Shown here piece by piece: positions 43,380 through 52,495 of a DNA stretch of 58,795 nucleotides (the first letter of the stretch is position 1; each line of letters opens with the position of its first letter). The position numbers and the translations under genes were made by a program. The DNA lies in contig JASEFS010000023.1 of NCBI GenBank assembly GCA_030018495.1, forward strand, positions 1-58,795, written 5' to 3'. The stretch comes from Deltaproteobacteria bacterium (GTDB lineage: Bacteria; Desulfobacterota; Desulfobaccia; Desulfobaccales; 0-14-0-80-60-11). The notes beneath the pieces are model-generated. The model searched no databases and had not been told where the DNA came from. It was given only the letters and a program-made list of their open reading frames with translations.

Positions 43380-44708
43380 TCAATAAGGAGCATATCTTTT
43401 CATAAGGCTGACAGGAGATTTTATGATGGAGGCCCTGCGATTTTCCATGGCCGCCCGGTAGATACCTGCCATGTACTTGCCATTAAGGCTCCACAAAAAC
43501 CGCTGAGCACGCGCCACTGCCCCCCTGGAAAGGGCATTTATTCTTTCCGGGTCATGCGCCAAGTCCGTTATGGCATCCTTTAAGCCCAGAATAACCTTTT
43601 CAGGAGTGGTCACCGGGATTTTCACGCCGCATTCATCGGTCACCAAATATTTTACCCCCTGATGATCCAGGCAGATGACCGGCACCCCATGGCCCAAGGC
43701 CTCCAGCACTACGCTTCCGGTTGTTTCCCGCAAACTGGTAAAAACCAAAATATCGGCCCATGCATACTGCTCCAAGGCCTGGTCATAAGGCAGCCAGCCC
43801 TCCCAACGGCAGCGGTGCGCCACCCCCAAACGCCGGGCAAGTTGCTTCCATCTGGACTCCAATGGCCCTTTCCCCAAGATTTTGAGTTCAAAGGAGAGCT
43901 CCGGCGGCAGGAGGGCAAGAGCCTGCAATAATAAATTGAGAGCTTTATGGTGCTTTAAATCCCCGCTCCACAGGAGGCGCAGGGGATTGCTCAGGATGCG
44001 GTTTGAGGTTTCCCGCTTTGGAATCTCCTCCAGACCGATGTCCAGGAGGATTTCGGTTTTAACTCCATGGATTTTCCAAAAATTTTGCTGAATATCAGGA
44101 TTAGCGGCCAGCACGCAGGCGGCTTTCCGGGCCGCCAAGCGAACCCGGGGGCTAAACCGGAATTGGCAAAAATTAACGACAGTGCGCAGCCCTTCCAGGA
44201 GAACCCCGCTTAACCCGGCCTGGTACAAGAAACGCCAGGGATAATTTTGAGTGCCCCCCACCGGTCCCCAAACAAAAGGAGCGTCGAGCTTCCAGAGAAA
44301 GCTGGGTTCCCTGAAACCGACGAGGGAAACCTGATGAGTGAGGTCGAATTTTAACTGCTGGTGGAGTTGCCGGGCCAGCTTAAAGGCACGACGCTGCCAG
44401 AGATGGTAATCAAGAAAATGCGTGTAAAAAAAAGGCTGGATATACTTAAGCAATTCATCGAGCCGGGTGGCATTGACAAAGCAAAAATGCAACCGCGGTA
44501 TCTCGCCCTTTTCCCTTAGATAGCGTTGAATGTCCGCCCGGTCCGAGGCGCTGCAGATCACCCAGGTATCGAAATATTTGGCGGTTTCCAGGGCGCGGTG
44601 CCAGCCGACCGCGCAATCAGAGCCCCTGAAGGGGTTACAGGCAGCGGCCAGCAAAAGGACCCGCTTGACCCCGCCATGCTCCGGAACACCATCCGATCTC
44701 CTGCCCAT
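43380..44708 (-). CDS. GT4-family glycosyltransferase
   Basis: A 442-residue GT-B glycosyltransferase. The N-terminal domain starts with RVLLLAAACNPFRGSDCAVGWHRAL, and the C-terminal nucleotide-sugar domain has RLLWSGDLKHHKALNLLLQAL and the retaining-enzyme motif ETTGSVVLEALGHGVPVIC (E-X7-E). Probably transfers a hexose to a lipid-linked intermediate at the membrane. A 156-base spacer separates it from the flippase gene, so it may start its own mRNA or belong with wcaJ upstream (50 bases). Confidence 0.9.
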   Translation of the reverse strand: MGRRSDGVPEHGGVKRVLLLAAACNPFRGSDCAVGWHRALETAKYFDTWVICSASDRADIQRYLREKGEIPRLHFCFVNATRLDELLKYIQPFFYTHFLDYHLWQRRAFKLARQLHQQLKFDLTHQVSLVGFREPSFLWKLDAPFVWGPVGGTQNYPWRFLYQAGLSGVLLEGLRTVVNFCQFRFSPRVRLAARKAACVLAANPDIQQNFWKIHGVKTEILLDIGLEEIPKRETSNRILSNPLRLLWSGDLKHHKALNLLLQALALLPPELSFELKILGKGPLESRWKQLARRLGVAHRCRWEGWLPYDQALEQYAWADILVFTSLRETTGSVVLEALGHGVPVICLDHQGVKYLVTDECGVKIPVTTPEKVILGLKDAITDLAHDPERINALSRGAVARAQRFLWSLNGKYMAGIYRAAMENRRASIIKSPVSLMKRYAPY

Positions 44709-44758
44709 TTAAGCAAAATAGCCCAAACAGGTCCCGACTACAACCCCAAAACCTACGC

Positions 44759-46174
44759 TTAATAAGCGTTTCTATCGCTGAAAATTAAGAAAACCGAGGA
44801 GGCGATGATTTTGAGGTCAAGCCATAAGGACCAGCGACGCAAATATTCCAAATCGTATTCGAGGCGTTTTTGCATGTCCTGCAAGGCGCTGCCGCCGCGG
44901 AAACCGTTGATCTGAGCCCAACCGGTGATGCCCGGCCGAACCTTGTGGCGGAGCATGTAGCCCGGAACTTGTTGACGAAAGAATTCATTATGGGCCACGG
45001 CATGCGGCCTGGGCCCGACTATGGACATGGAACCCATGATGACATTGACAAATTGCGGCAATTCGTCCAGGCTGGTGCGGCGTAAAAAAGACCCGAAAGG
45101 AGTCAGGCGGTGATCATTGCGTTCAGCCTGCTGAACCTCCCCTCCATCCTCGCATACCGTCATGGTGCGGAATTTATAGACATTAATTTCCTGGCCGTTC
45201 AGGCCCCAGCGGCGCTGTTTGAAAATTACCGGACCGGGTGAGGACAGTTTCACTCCGATGGCGATCACTGCCATAACCGGCAAGATACAAATTAAAATGA
45301 GACTGCCGAGAATGAGGTCTTCGGCCCGTTTGAGCCAGCCGTTGACCCCGAAGAAAGGGGTTTCCCAGAGTGAGATAAGCGGGATGCCCCGCAAATCAGT
45401 GAGGCCGGCTCTAAGCAGTGAAAAGATAAACACGTCAGGAGCCAGATATAATGAAGCTGTGGTATCCTGTAAGGCTTCGCTTATTTCCCTGATCCGGTTT
45501 TCAGCCCGGAAAGGCAGAGCCAGGTATACCATGTCCACTTTATGGTGGCGCACAAAATCTACCATATCATCCAGATTGCCCAAAATCGGAAAGCTGGTGC
45601 CGGCGTCAACCTGGAGCTCAACCTGGCCTTGATGATTGTCATCGAAAAACCCCAGAATTCTCATGCCCATACTGCGGACCTGGAGGATGTTAACAGCGAG
45701 GTTTTTCCCCAAGTCGCCGGCTCCGCCGATTACCACGGCCCTGGTATTGTAGCCCCGAGCCCGGGCCCATCCCAAGATCCAATAAACCACTAGGCGCAAG
45801 GCCACCATGGCGGCAGGCGCGGCGACAGTCCAGGTCAGCAGAACCTTGCGGGAATACCCTTCGGTTTTTTTGGTGGCGAATCCCAGGAGAGCCAGAATCG
45901 CAATAATGAAAATCCAGGAAAGGACGATCCTTGCGATCAACCGCGTAATTTGCACGCCTCGCCAGGGCTGATAAAGCTTTACCGCGGAGAAAATGAAGAG
46001 GCCCAAAAACGAGGTGACAATTGCCAAGGTAAAGTAATCCGGATGAAATTCTATTTGGTGAAAGTAGCACAAAAGGAGGAGCAATGAAAAAATAACCGCA
46101 GCATCCAGCAGTTGCTGGATTCTGGCAATCAACTGATGATATTGCTGGAACAAGCCTATAGGCTCACCCGACAT
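44759..46174 (-). CDS. wcaJ: Undecaprenyl-phosphate sugar phosphotransferase (WcaJ type)
   Basis: A 471-residue polyprenyl-phosphate hexose-1-phosphate transferase. The N-terminal third has four transmembrane helices, and the middle has a CoA-binding-like (Rossmann) domain (RAVVIGGAGDLGKNLAVNIL). The C-terminal catalytic domain has the re-entrant helix, FKQRRWGLNGQEINVYKFRT, DELPQFVNVIMGSMSIVGPR and KVRPGITGWAQINGFRGGS. It starts assembly by placing a sugar-1-phosphate, often glucose or galactose, on undecaprenyl phosphate in the inner membrane. The symbol reflects family similarity; the sugar is not known. Confidence 0.92.
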   Translation of the reverse strand: MSGEPIGLFQQYHQLIARIQQLLDAAVIFSLLLLLCYFHQIEFHPDYFTLAIVTSFLGLFIFSAVKLYQPWRGVQITRLIARIVLSWIFIIAILALLGFATKKTEGYSRKVLLTWTVAAPAAMVALRLVVYWILGWARARGYNTRAVVIGGAGDLGKNLAVNILQVRSMGMRILGFFDDNHQGQVELQVDAGTSFPILGNLDDMVDFVRHHKVDMVYLALPFRAENRIREISEALQDTTASLYLAPDVFIFSLLRAGLTDLRGIPLISLWETPFFGVNGWLKRAEDLILGSLILICILPVMAVIAIGVKLSSPGPVIFKQRRWGLNGQEINVYKFRTMTVCEDGGEVQQAERNDHRLTPFGSFLRRTSLDELPQFVNVIMGSMSIVGPRPHAVAHNEFFRQQVPGYMLRHKVRPGITGWAQINGFRGGSALQDMQKRLEYDLEYLRRWSLWLDLKIIASSVFLIFSDRNAY

Positions 46175-46409
46175 TTATCTTCTCGAGGCTAGGTCAAAGT
46201 GTGCATTTCTGATGCAAAGGTAATGCCCTGCGAAAATTTATCAATATCTCTGGTTCAAAATTCCAAAATAAAAATTTTTTGTTTAATACTTTAGGCAACT
46301 TGGAAAATTTTATGTTCAAAATAATGAACAAAAGAATTGCAGGTCACCTAAACTCGCACATTAGGGAAACGGAGAGGAGGGAAATCAATTAACCAGTCTA
46401 AATCAAAGC
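46175..46409. promoter_or_regulatory. AT-rich upstream region of wcaJ with an inverted repeat
   Basis: An AT-rich control region between the beta-barrel gene and wcaJ. TGTTCA (46313-46318) and TGAACA (46325-46330) form an 18-base inverted repeat with a 6-base spacer, about 140-155 bases before the wcaJ start. It is an operator candidate; the binding factor is unknown and no clear -35/-10 pair was found. Confidence 0.4.
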
Positions 46410-47192
46410 TTAGAAATGATAGGCTGCTCCCACCAGAATATTAAACAGATTGTAGGTGGTATACATGGGGATGTAAACGCCTCCATAAGGAGGTTGAAAG
46501 GGAATATTGAAAACCTGATCATCCACATCAACGTGAATTCTGACGTAGCGATACCGGAAGGAGGCGCTCAACGAAATATTTTTTCGGACCATGTAGCGCA
46601 CCCCTGTTTCCAGGGCAAATCCAAGGTCAGCTTCTGAAGATTTGTAATCCCTGCCGATGTTTAGATGTGTTCTGGTAAACACTACGGCAGGGCCGATTCC
46701 CACGTATGGTTGGAGACGCCCGAAAGGCACATCTTTGTCCGGGAGAAAGCCATAGCGCCCCATTAAAAGAAAGCAGGCGGTTACCATGTAGCCGTCATTC
46801 TCGATAGGGATGCGGAGATTTATGGGGTTGATGGTGACATTTTGCCGCGGCCAGTCAAGGTTGTGATAATCAAGGGCGATTTCAAGACCTAAATATTTCA
46901 TCCAATCCGGGTAGTCAAAACTGAGAAAGCCCTCCCGGGAAAACCAGTAGCCGATTTTTCCTCCAATTACAAAAGCCGGGTCCACTGAAATATTATTAGC
47001 CGTGAAGGTGCGCACCGGGATGGGCGGGGGAATTTCCGTCCCCTGGATTTTTTTGGCTTCCCAGCGGGGGTCGGTATCTGCAGAAAAATTTCCCCCGATG
47101 TAAAGCCCGGTGTACATCTCTGCAGCCACTACAACCGGCAATACCACCAGAACCGCCAAGGCGGCTAATATAAGCAGAGGTTTTTTCTGCAT
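46410..47192 (-). CDS. Outer-membrane beta-barrel protein
   Basis: A 260-residue protein with a signal peptide (hydrophobic 5-23, cleavage near VAAEM) and an OmpA/OmpW-like eight-strand beta-barrel pattern. Alternating strands occur at LYIGGNFSAD, FVIGGKIGYWFS, LGLEIALDYHNLDW, VTACFLLMGRYGF, PYVGIGPAVVF, LGFALETGVRYMV, SASFRYRYVRI and FNILVGAAYHF. It ends in a C-terminal Phe, the usual signal for BAM insertion. Probably sits in the outer membrane; whether it takes part in polysaccharide export is not known. GGGGGAAA precedes the ATG. Confidence 0.85.
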   Translation of the reverse strand: MQKKPLLILAALAVLVVLPVVVAAEMYTGLYIGGNFSADTDPRWEAKKIQGTEIPPPIPVRTFTANNISVDPAFVIGGKIGYWFSREGFLSFDYPDWMKYLGLEIALDYHNLDWPRQNVTINPINLRIPIENDGYMVTACFLLMGRYGFLPDKDVPFGRLQPYVGIGPAVVFTRTHLNIGRDYKSSEADLGFALETGVRYMVRKNISLSASFRYRYVRIHVDVDDQVFNIPFQPPYGGVYIPMYTTYNLFNILVGAAYHF

Positions 47193-47579
47193 TTGTTTCC
47201 CCCGTTAATTTGATAAGGAATTTATACTAACTTCTTAGGTACTGCTTAACGGCAGAATTTATAGCAAGAGCTATGCCTTCTTATAAAGAGAAATTATTTC
47301 AATTAAGGTCGGGATACTGAGAAGATGAGAACGATTATAGAATGCTCTCCCATAAAGTCAAGGTGATGTCGCCTTCCTTTTCCATATTATAGAAAAAAGG
47401 CCCCTTTTTCAGAAAATAGTAGGCCCTAAGCTTACCGATTTCCGCTATTGCACCACATTGTGGATGTTCATTTATAAGGGACAGGCATCCCGCCTGTTCT
47501 TTGCAAAATCTGCCGGGGATTATAAGAGAGAAGAGCATCTTGGATGCATCAGGCCCACACGCATAAGGAGTGAAACGAT
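47193..47579. other. Divergent spacer between beta-barrel and beta-helix genes
   Basis: No convincing gene. A short minus-strand frame at 47335-47538 lacks a ribosome binding site and runs through an ACAGGC..GCCTGT palindrome (47481-47497), so I treat it as noise. The region must hold promoters for the two divergent exported-protein genes; none is clear. Confidence 0.5.
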
Positions 47580-49679
47580 ATGCCTAGCATTTTGGCGCTG
47601 ATTATGGTGATGATTTTAGTAGGCCAGGCGGCTGCGGGAACCTGGACGGAACATCAATTTATTTACAAGCCTTCCCTGGGAGCCAGGGGCGAGATCCAGA
47701 AAAACGCCTTTGACTCCGGCCTGGACCGGGTGGACGCCCATCTGGGCAAATACAAGACTTTGGGCGACCCGGGCTATGAAACCCTGGCCGCGGCCCTGAC
47801 CACCATCGGCGGCAACAGCGTCTGCCTGACCATTCCGGCGGGCGCGGTGAGCATTGCAGCCAATACCACCATTCCAGCCAACGTCCATTTAAAGGTGCTC
47901 AATGGGGGCAGCTTAAATATCAGCGACGGCGCCACCCTGACCATCAACGGCCCTTTTGAGGCTGGACCTTATCAAGTGTTCTCGTGGGCCGGCACCGGCA
48001 AGGTGGTGTTCGGGACCGGCGCGGCGGAGCGGGTTTACCCCGAGTGGTGGGGGGCCAAGGCGGACGGCACGACCGAGTGTGCCACGGCCTTCCAGAAAGC
48101 CTTTGACGCCTGCCCCAACGTCCGGTTGGGTAAAGGCAGCTATAAGCTCACGGATACCTCCGTTTTGCTGAACAGCACTACCGTGGCGATGGGCTACACC
48201 TTCAGGGGCGAGGGGATGGAGACCAAGCTCCTGCTCTATGGCTACACTGATAAGTATGCCTTCCATCTCAACGCCGACGCCTCAAAGAACAGAGTGATAG
48301 ATTGGCCTCAAGGTCCCCGCCTGGTGGTGGGGGATATGCTGGTTCATGGGGGCAATTCCACCAGCGCCAGCTTCCTCTACGCCCGGCAGTGCTGCGTCAA
48401 GGTGGAAAACATCCGGTTTAACTATCTCTACAAGGGTTTTTATTTCGAGGATTACTGCGACCGGCTGACCCTGCGGGACATCCACTGGACAGACCCCAAG
48501 GCCAACGGGCAGTTCTTCCATCTCCGGCAAGGCGACACCCTAACCATAGACGGGATAAACATCTATCCGCACAACAACAACGGTTGCAGCATCAATTACT
48601 CCGGCGGCTTCCGGGTCTCCAACATCATCGGGGGGATTCATAAGTTCGAGTATTGTCAGGGCGGGACGTTTGAGAACTGCCACATAGAGGGCGGCGAGGT
48701 CAAAATCGGCAACAGTACCATGACCCTCAGGAACAACTTTTTCTACAACAGGAACCTGCCCAACGGCTACGCCGTCCTGTGCGACGGCAACCTCGGCAGT
48801 TATTGGCACCCCCATAACCACATCGTCTTTGAGAACAACGTCTTCTCTTTTGTGGGCATGGCGGCAGGGGATGTCCGCGGCTACGACATCAAGATCATCA
48901 ACCCGAAGGGCCGGGATGTCTATGTCTTCCGCAACAACGTGGGCAATCTGGCGGCCCCGGCCACGGAGTTCATCTCCGAAAAAGCGGGCATTGTAGTCTA
49001 CTCCGATGACGCCAAACTCGGCCCGGCGCTGCAAAAATTCAAAGGGCGGGTGTCCGGCGACTTGACGCTGGCTTATGACGACGGCTACTTGCACGATTGG
49101 GTTGCGGTTGTGCCGGGAGCCAGGGAAGTGCAGTATTCCCCGGCCCCGACTTTCGACTGGTCGGGTGAAGGCGTCAAACCCTCCAATCTGCCCCAGGGCA
49201 CCTATTATTACAAGATGGCCTGGTACAACGAAGTCGGCCACACCACTCCCAGTTCTCAGACCCAAGTGACGACCAGCGCTCCCAACAAGAGCATCGAACT
49301 GACGATAAACGGCAGGCAGCCTGACGGTTTCCTGCGGGTCTGGCGGGGGCCGTCCTCCGGCAGTTATGACCGCTACGTGGACATCCCCCTCAGCGGGCCG
49401 CATATCAGCCTGCACGATATGGGCAGCACTCTGAGCGGCTATGCCTGGATCACTTCGGGCGTCCCCTCCGTACCGGCTGCCAACACTACCATGCACGGCA
49501 TCATCACCGCCCGTGACAAGCGGCAGTTCTGGTCGTCGGCGGCACCTTCGTCTGCGGAGTTCACCGGGGTGGTCGGAGATATTGTCTGGAAGGAGAACCC
49601 GGCGGTGGGGCAACCGAAGGGTTGGGTATGCACCGTAGCAGGCTCGCCGGGCACCTGGGTGAGCCTGGGCAATCTGTAG
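47580..49679 (+). CDS. Secreted right-handed beta-helix protein, pectate-lyase-like
   Basis: A 699-residue exported protein. The signal peptide is short (MPSILALIMVMILVGQAAAG), preceded by AAGGAGTG. About residues 85-150 form a beta-rich cap (IPAGAVSIAANTTIPANVHL onwards). The pectate-lyase-superfamily entry motif YPEWWGAKADG lies near 153-163, and a right-handed parallel beta-helix spans roughly 200-480, with Asn-rich turns such as NNFFYN and NNVFSF. The C-terminal part has a fibronectin-like stretch (YYYKMAWYNEVGHTTPS) and ends with a small domain containing DIVWKENPAVGQPKGWVC, also seen on tail spikes and surface glycan-binding proteins. It may cut or remodel the glycan made by the surrounding locus, or bind it. 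Enzymatic activity is unproven. Confidence 0.82.
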   Translation: MPSILALIMVMILVGQAAAGTWTEHQFIYKPSLGARGEIQKNAFDSGLDRVDAHLGKYKTLGDPGYETLAAALTTIGGNSVCLTIPAGAVSIAANTTIPANVHLKVLNGGSLNISDGATLTINGPFEAGPYQVFSWAGTGKVVFGTGAAERVYPEWWGAKADGTTECATAFQKAFDACPNVRLGKGSYKLTDTSVLLNSTTVAMGYTFRGEGMETKLLLYGYTDKYAFHLNADASKNRVIDWPQGPRLVVGDMLVHGGNSTSASFLYARQCCVKVENIRFNYLYKGFYFEDYCDRLTLRDIHWTDPKANGQFFHLRQGDTLTIDGINIYPHNNNGCSINYSGGFRVSNIIGGIHKFEYCQGGTFENCHIEGGEVKIGNSTMTLRNNFFYNRNLPNGYAVLCDGNLGSYWHPHNHIVFENNVFSFVGMAAGDVRGYDIKIINPKGRDVYVFRNNVGNLAAPATEFISEKAGIVVYSDDAKLGPALQKFKGRVSGDLTLAYDDGYLHDWVAVVPGAREVQYSPAPTFDWSGEGVKPSNLPQGTYYYKMAWYNEVGHTTPSSQTQVTTSAPNKSIELTINGRQPDGFLRVWRGPSSGSYDRYVDIPLSGPHISLHDMGSTLSGYAWITSGVPSVPAANTTMHGIITARDKRQFWSSAAPSSAEFTGVVGDIVWKENPAVGQPKGWVCTVAGSPGTWVSLGNL

Positions 49680-49706
49680 GATAGTAGGCGGAACTGGCGA
49701 CCTGTC

Positions 49707-50864
49707 TCAATTGTTGCAGCTGGGACAGCCTTGCGCTTGGTTTGGCGAGCATGATAAGACACTCAGGTATAAAGCCAAAGTGGCCTCGGCGATTTTGTCC
49801 CAATTGAATTCTTCCACCAATCTATCTTGAAGACGCCGGGTCCAATCAGGGGCTTGCGACCGGCTTAAGGCGGCAAACAGGCGGGCCCGGAGCGCCTGCA
49901 CATCCCCGGGTGGAAAGGTCCATTCCGGCTCAGACAGGATCTCCAGATTGGCGGGGATGGCGCTCACCAAAGCAGGCAGGCTGTAACTTAGCGCCTCCAG
50001 CAGCACCAGGGGCAGGCCTTCGTGATAGGAAGGCAGTACGAACAGGCGGGCGTTGGCGTAAATTTCCGCCAGCTCCCGCCCGGTGACGATGCCGGTGATA
50101 ATCACCCGGCTATTTTTTGCTGCTTGAGTTTTCAAGGCTCTGCTGTAATCGTCTTCGTGATCGGCCCCCCCGGCGAGAACCAGTCGGACTTCACCGGGGA
50201 GATCGCGACAGGCCGCCAAAAGGTCGTGGAAACCTTTTTCCGGCACAAAACGTCCAACCGCCAAAACGTACTGTCCGGGTACCAAGCCAAAACGCGCCAG
50301 GACGGGGCCGGGACCCTGTTTGGCGGGGACGACCACGCCGTTGGGGATATAGGTGCTTTGTCTTCCGTACTTTTCCAGGAGCAGCGCCTGAATGGTTTTG
50401 GACACGCTGATGACGGCATGGGCATACCTGGCGGACACGGCCTCGCCCAGGTGCAGCATCGTTTTGGCCAGCCGGCCCCATTTTTTCCGCTCATAATCAG
50501 GGCCATGGTTGGTCACCACGATTTTAAATCCCGCCAGGCGCGCCGCCGGGGTAAACAAACCGGGGCCGATAGTATGAATATGGACCAGGTTAAACCTGGG
50601 TCGGGTCCGAGCCGCCTGATACAGCGCCCAAACCGAATGGCTGACAGCTTCCAGGTTTTTCCGTCTTATTGAGGGGAGCGGAACGACTTTGACGCCGCGA
50701 TAATTATAGGCCTCAGCCGGCAGATACCCCCTGCGTCCAAAAACCGTAATATCCAGTCCCTTAGCCGCCAAGCGAGGATAGAGCTCCTGGCAGTGGGTTT
50801 CCACCCCGCCTTGAACGCCCGGAAAGCCCCGCGTGCCCAGAACTGCAACCCTTAATTCTGCCAC
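49707..50864 (-). CDS. GT4-family glycosyltransferase (rhamnosyltransferase-like)
   Basis: A 385-residue GT-B enzyme starting at GTG 50864. The N-terminal motif GTRGFPGVQGGVETHCQELY is the acceptor-domain signature of a GT4 subgroup involved in rhamnose or mannose transfer in lipopolysaccharides. The C-terminal domain has AVGRFVPEKGFHDLLAAC and EGLPLVLLEALSYSLPALVS, with the E-X7-E motif. The tail ends in Cys-rich SCSPNQAQGCPSC. Convergent with the beta-helix gene (27 bases), and 90 bases from the next glycosyltransferase gene. Confidence 0.9.
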   Translation of the reverse strand: MAELRVAVLGTRGFPGVQGGVETHCQELYPRLAAKGLDITVFGRRGYLPAEAYNYRGVKVVPLPSIRRKNLEAVSHSVWALYQAARTRPRFNLVHIHTIGPGLFTPAARLAGFKIVVTNHGPDYERKKWGRLAKTMLHLGEAVSARYAHAVISVSKTIQALLLEKYGRQSTYIPNGVVVPAKQGPGPVLARFGLVPGQYVLAVGRFVPEKGFHDLLAACRDLPGEVRLVLAGGADHEDDYSRALKTQAAKNSRVIITGIVTGRELAEIYANARLFVLPSYHEGLPLVLLEALSYSLPALVSAIPANLEILSEPEWTFPPGDVQALRARLFAALSRSQAPDWTRRLQDRLVEEFNWDKIAEATLALYLSVLSCSPNQAQGCPSCNN

Positions 50865-50954
50865 TCAAATTGTCCCAAGCTGCTTTTGATATTGCTGACA
50901 ATGCTGCGGAGAGCAAAGATTTTATGATTTTAATTTAAGTTTTGATAGTTGCCT

Positions 50955-52016
50955 TTAAAATTTAGGAATCTGTTTAGTTAATAGATCGGCTACTCTGCTC
51001 GCGAAGGAGGCTGGGGAGAAATGTTGCCTGATATATTCCTGCAACAAATTAGCTTTTATCAGTCTTTCTTCGTCATTATGCCAAAGTTGTTGTAAAACAC
51101 TGCTTAGCCTTTCTGCGTCACCCATCGGCAATAAGAGGCTTCTACACTCCGGAGGATAATAATTTATGGTTGCAGGGGTTTCCGTAGTAATAACTGCTTT
51201 CCCCATCAAAATTGACGCCTTAAGTACAATAAGACCGGCAGTGACATCGCTGTTTAAAGGTAGAATGACCAAACGAGAATTAGCCACCTTGCCGTAAAAT
51301 TCCTCCTCAGAGGTATCAAAGTAAACTTTTAAATTAACGGGAATTTCCTTGGAGTGGTCCCAATATTTGCGCCTCGCTATGACCACAAAAGGAATATCTG
51401 GACACTTTTGCGCCACTTTTATCACTGTGTCCCAATCCCTGGCGGCTTCCCCGCCGGAAAATACATAATCGGAATAATTGGGCTTAAGAATTGAGGTTGG
51501 AATACTATAAGGATCTTGCAAAATTGCGATTTTGTCTTGATGAATGTCATATTTATTAATGTATTTTTCCCGCATTTCCTTTGAATTAACAGTTATAAAA
51601 ATATCGGTTTTTTTAAAAGCTAATTTATAGATATAATCCCTTATAGTTTCAATAATAATGCCCTTTTTTCGGGCGATCATGTTCAATGCAATAACTTTTA
51701 AATCCTTCATGAAAAAAAATTTCAATATTATGGCAGCAAAAATACCTGGAATAAAGCTCCATGAAAGTATTACCCCATTATGATGCTTGGCCTTCTTGGC
51801 TCCGCGCCATCCTAAAGCGAAATACTGTCCCCATAATATTAGTTTTCGCCATTTTACCTCGGTATTTTTGCTATTGAAATTTTCAATTCCTTCTAAAATA
51901 ACATTAAAACCTTTTCTCCTTAACTCATCGGCCAGCCAGAATTTCTTACCTTCAGCCGGCCAGTCCACCAGCAAAATGGAAGTCGCTACCTTGGCTTTTT
52001 GTTGTGGATTTTTCAT
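50955..52016 (-). CDS. GT4-like glycosyltransferase, AT-rich
   Basis: A 353-residue protein with a GT-B-like organisation. The C-terminal domain has PNYSDYVFSGGEAARDWDTVIKVA and GLIVLKASILMGKAVITTETPATINYY, but the usual first Glu of the E-X7-E motif is missing, so the sugar donor contacts may differ. Base composition is clearly lower in GC than its neighbours (many AAA, AAT and TTA codons), which suggests recent acquisition. The ATG at 52016 has no clear ribosome binding site. It is the right end of the polysaccharide locus. Confidence 0.75.
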   Translation of the reverse strand: MKNPQQKAKVATSILLVDWPAEGKKFWLADELRRKGFNVILEGIENFNSKNTEVKWRKLILWGQYFALGWRGAKKAKHHNGVILSWSFIPGIFAAIILKFFFMKDLKVIALNMIARKKGIIIETIRDYIYKLAFKKTDIFITVNSKEMREKYINKYDIHQDKIAILQDPYSIPTSILKPNYSDYVFSGGEAARDWDTVIKVAQKCPDIPFVVIARRKYWDHSKEIPVNLKVYFDTSEEEFYGKVANSRLVILPLNSDVTAGLIVLKASILMGKAVITTETPATINYYPPECRSLLLPMGDAERLSSVLQQLWHNDEERLIKANLLQEYIRQHFSPASFASRVADLLTKQIPKF

Positions 52017-52404
52017 ATGGGGTAATTAATGTCAGGATTTCAGACAGCTGCAAAATGGGGTCATAATCCAGGCTTTTTCGCCCTATCTCGCCTCCGGAGG
52101 CGATGGAGGCACAGAACAGTACATTAAAGAAGTAACAAAAACTGCGAGCTAAAGCAATATGACGCACCCCGCCCTCAGTATCCTGGCGGTTGCCGGGGGG
52201 CTGTCTGCCGCAAGCGCTGTTTTCCCTTGCCAGGGAAAACGCGACCGATTTGGACCAAAATTCTTCCCGCCAAACCGGGCAAAGCGCCTGAAACCTTTGG
52301 GAAGGCGTTTAAGTCCCCATCACATATGTTGCAATAATTCCATATAGATGCCCGCATGGAAAGAAGGTGGGCCGTCCCCGAGCCTGAGCTCCCGCCTTCT
52401 TTGC

Positions 52405-52433
52405 TTGACTAAGCCCTCAGAGTGTGTTAGAAG
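52405..52433 (+). promoter_or_regulatory. Sigma70-like promoter of the HExxH gene
   Basis: TTGACT (52405-52410) is followed after 17 bases by TAGAAG (52428-52433). The expected start point is near 52440. Confidence 0.5.
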
Positions 52434-52443
52434 CTATCCCTCG

Positions 52444-52461
52444 ATAGGTAATCCTACCTAT
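52444..52461 (+). promoter_or_regulatory. Inverted repeat at the predicted transcription start of the HExxH gene
   Basis: ATAGGTA (52444-52450) and TACCTAT (52455-52461) form a perfect 7-bp inverted repeat with a 4-base centre. It lies immediately downstream of the predicted start, a position typical of a repressor operator; it could equally be a leader hairpin. Confidence 0.45.
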
Positions 52462-52495
52462 AGCCCTGCCCCTAAATCCATTTAAAGGAAGGTTT

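Larger units (their letters stand above)
52017..52495. other. Divergent spacer with a long stem-loop
   Basis: No gene is accepted here. AAAGAAGGTGGG (52360-52371) pairs with CCCGCCTTCTTT (52391-52402), a 12-bp stem with one wobble and a 19-base loop. The promoter of the HExxH gene begins right after it. The stem could end leftward or rightward transcription or be a repeat. Confidence 0.55.

Noticed and set aside
47335-47538. 67-codon minus-strand frame between the beta-barrel and beta-helix genes
   Set aside because: No ribosome binding site, and the frame runs through a dispersed palindrome.
48540-49613. Minus-strand open frame (357 codons) opposite the beta-helix gene
   Set aside because: The plus-strand gene has a signal peptide, a ribosome binding site and family motifs; the antisense frame has none.
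47580-49679. Phage tail spike or prophage remnant
   Set aside because: The C-terminal domain is tail-spike-like, but a signal peptide is present and there are no phage genes nearby.
52159-52347. 62-codon plus-strand frame upstream of the HExxH gene
   Set aside because: No ribosome binding site, and no family resemblance; it lies in the spacer before a promoter and a stem-loop.
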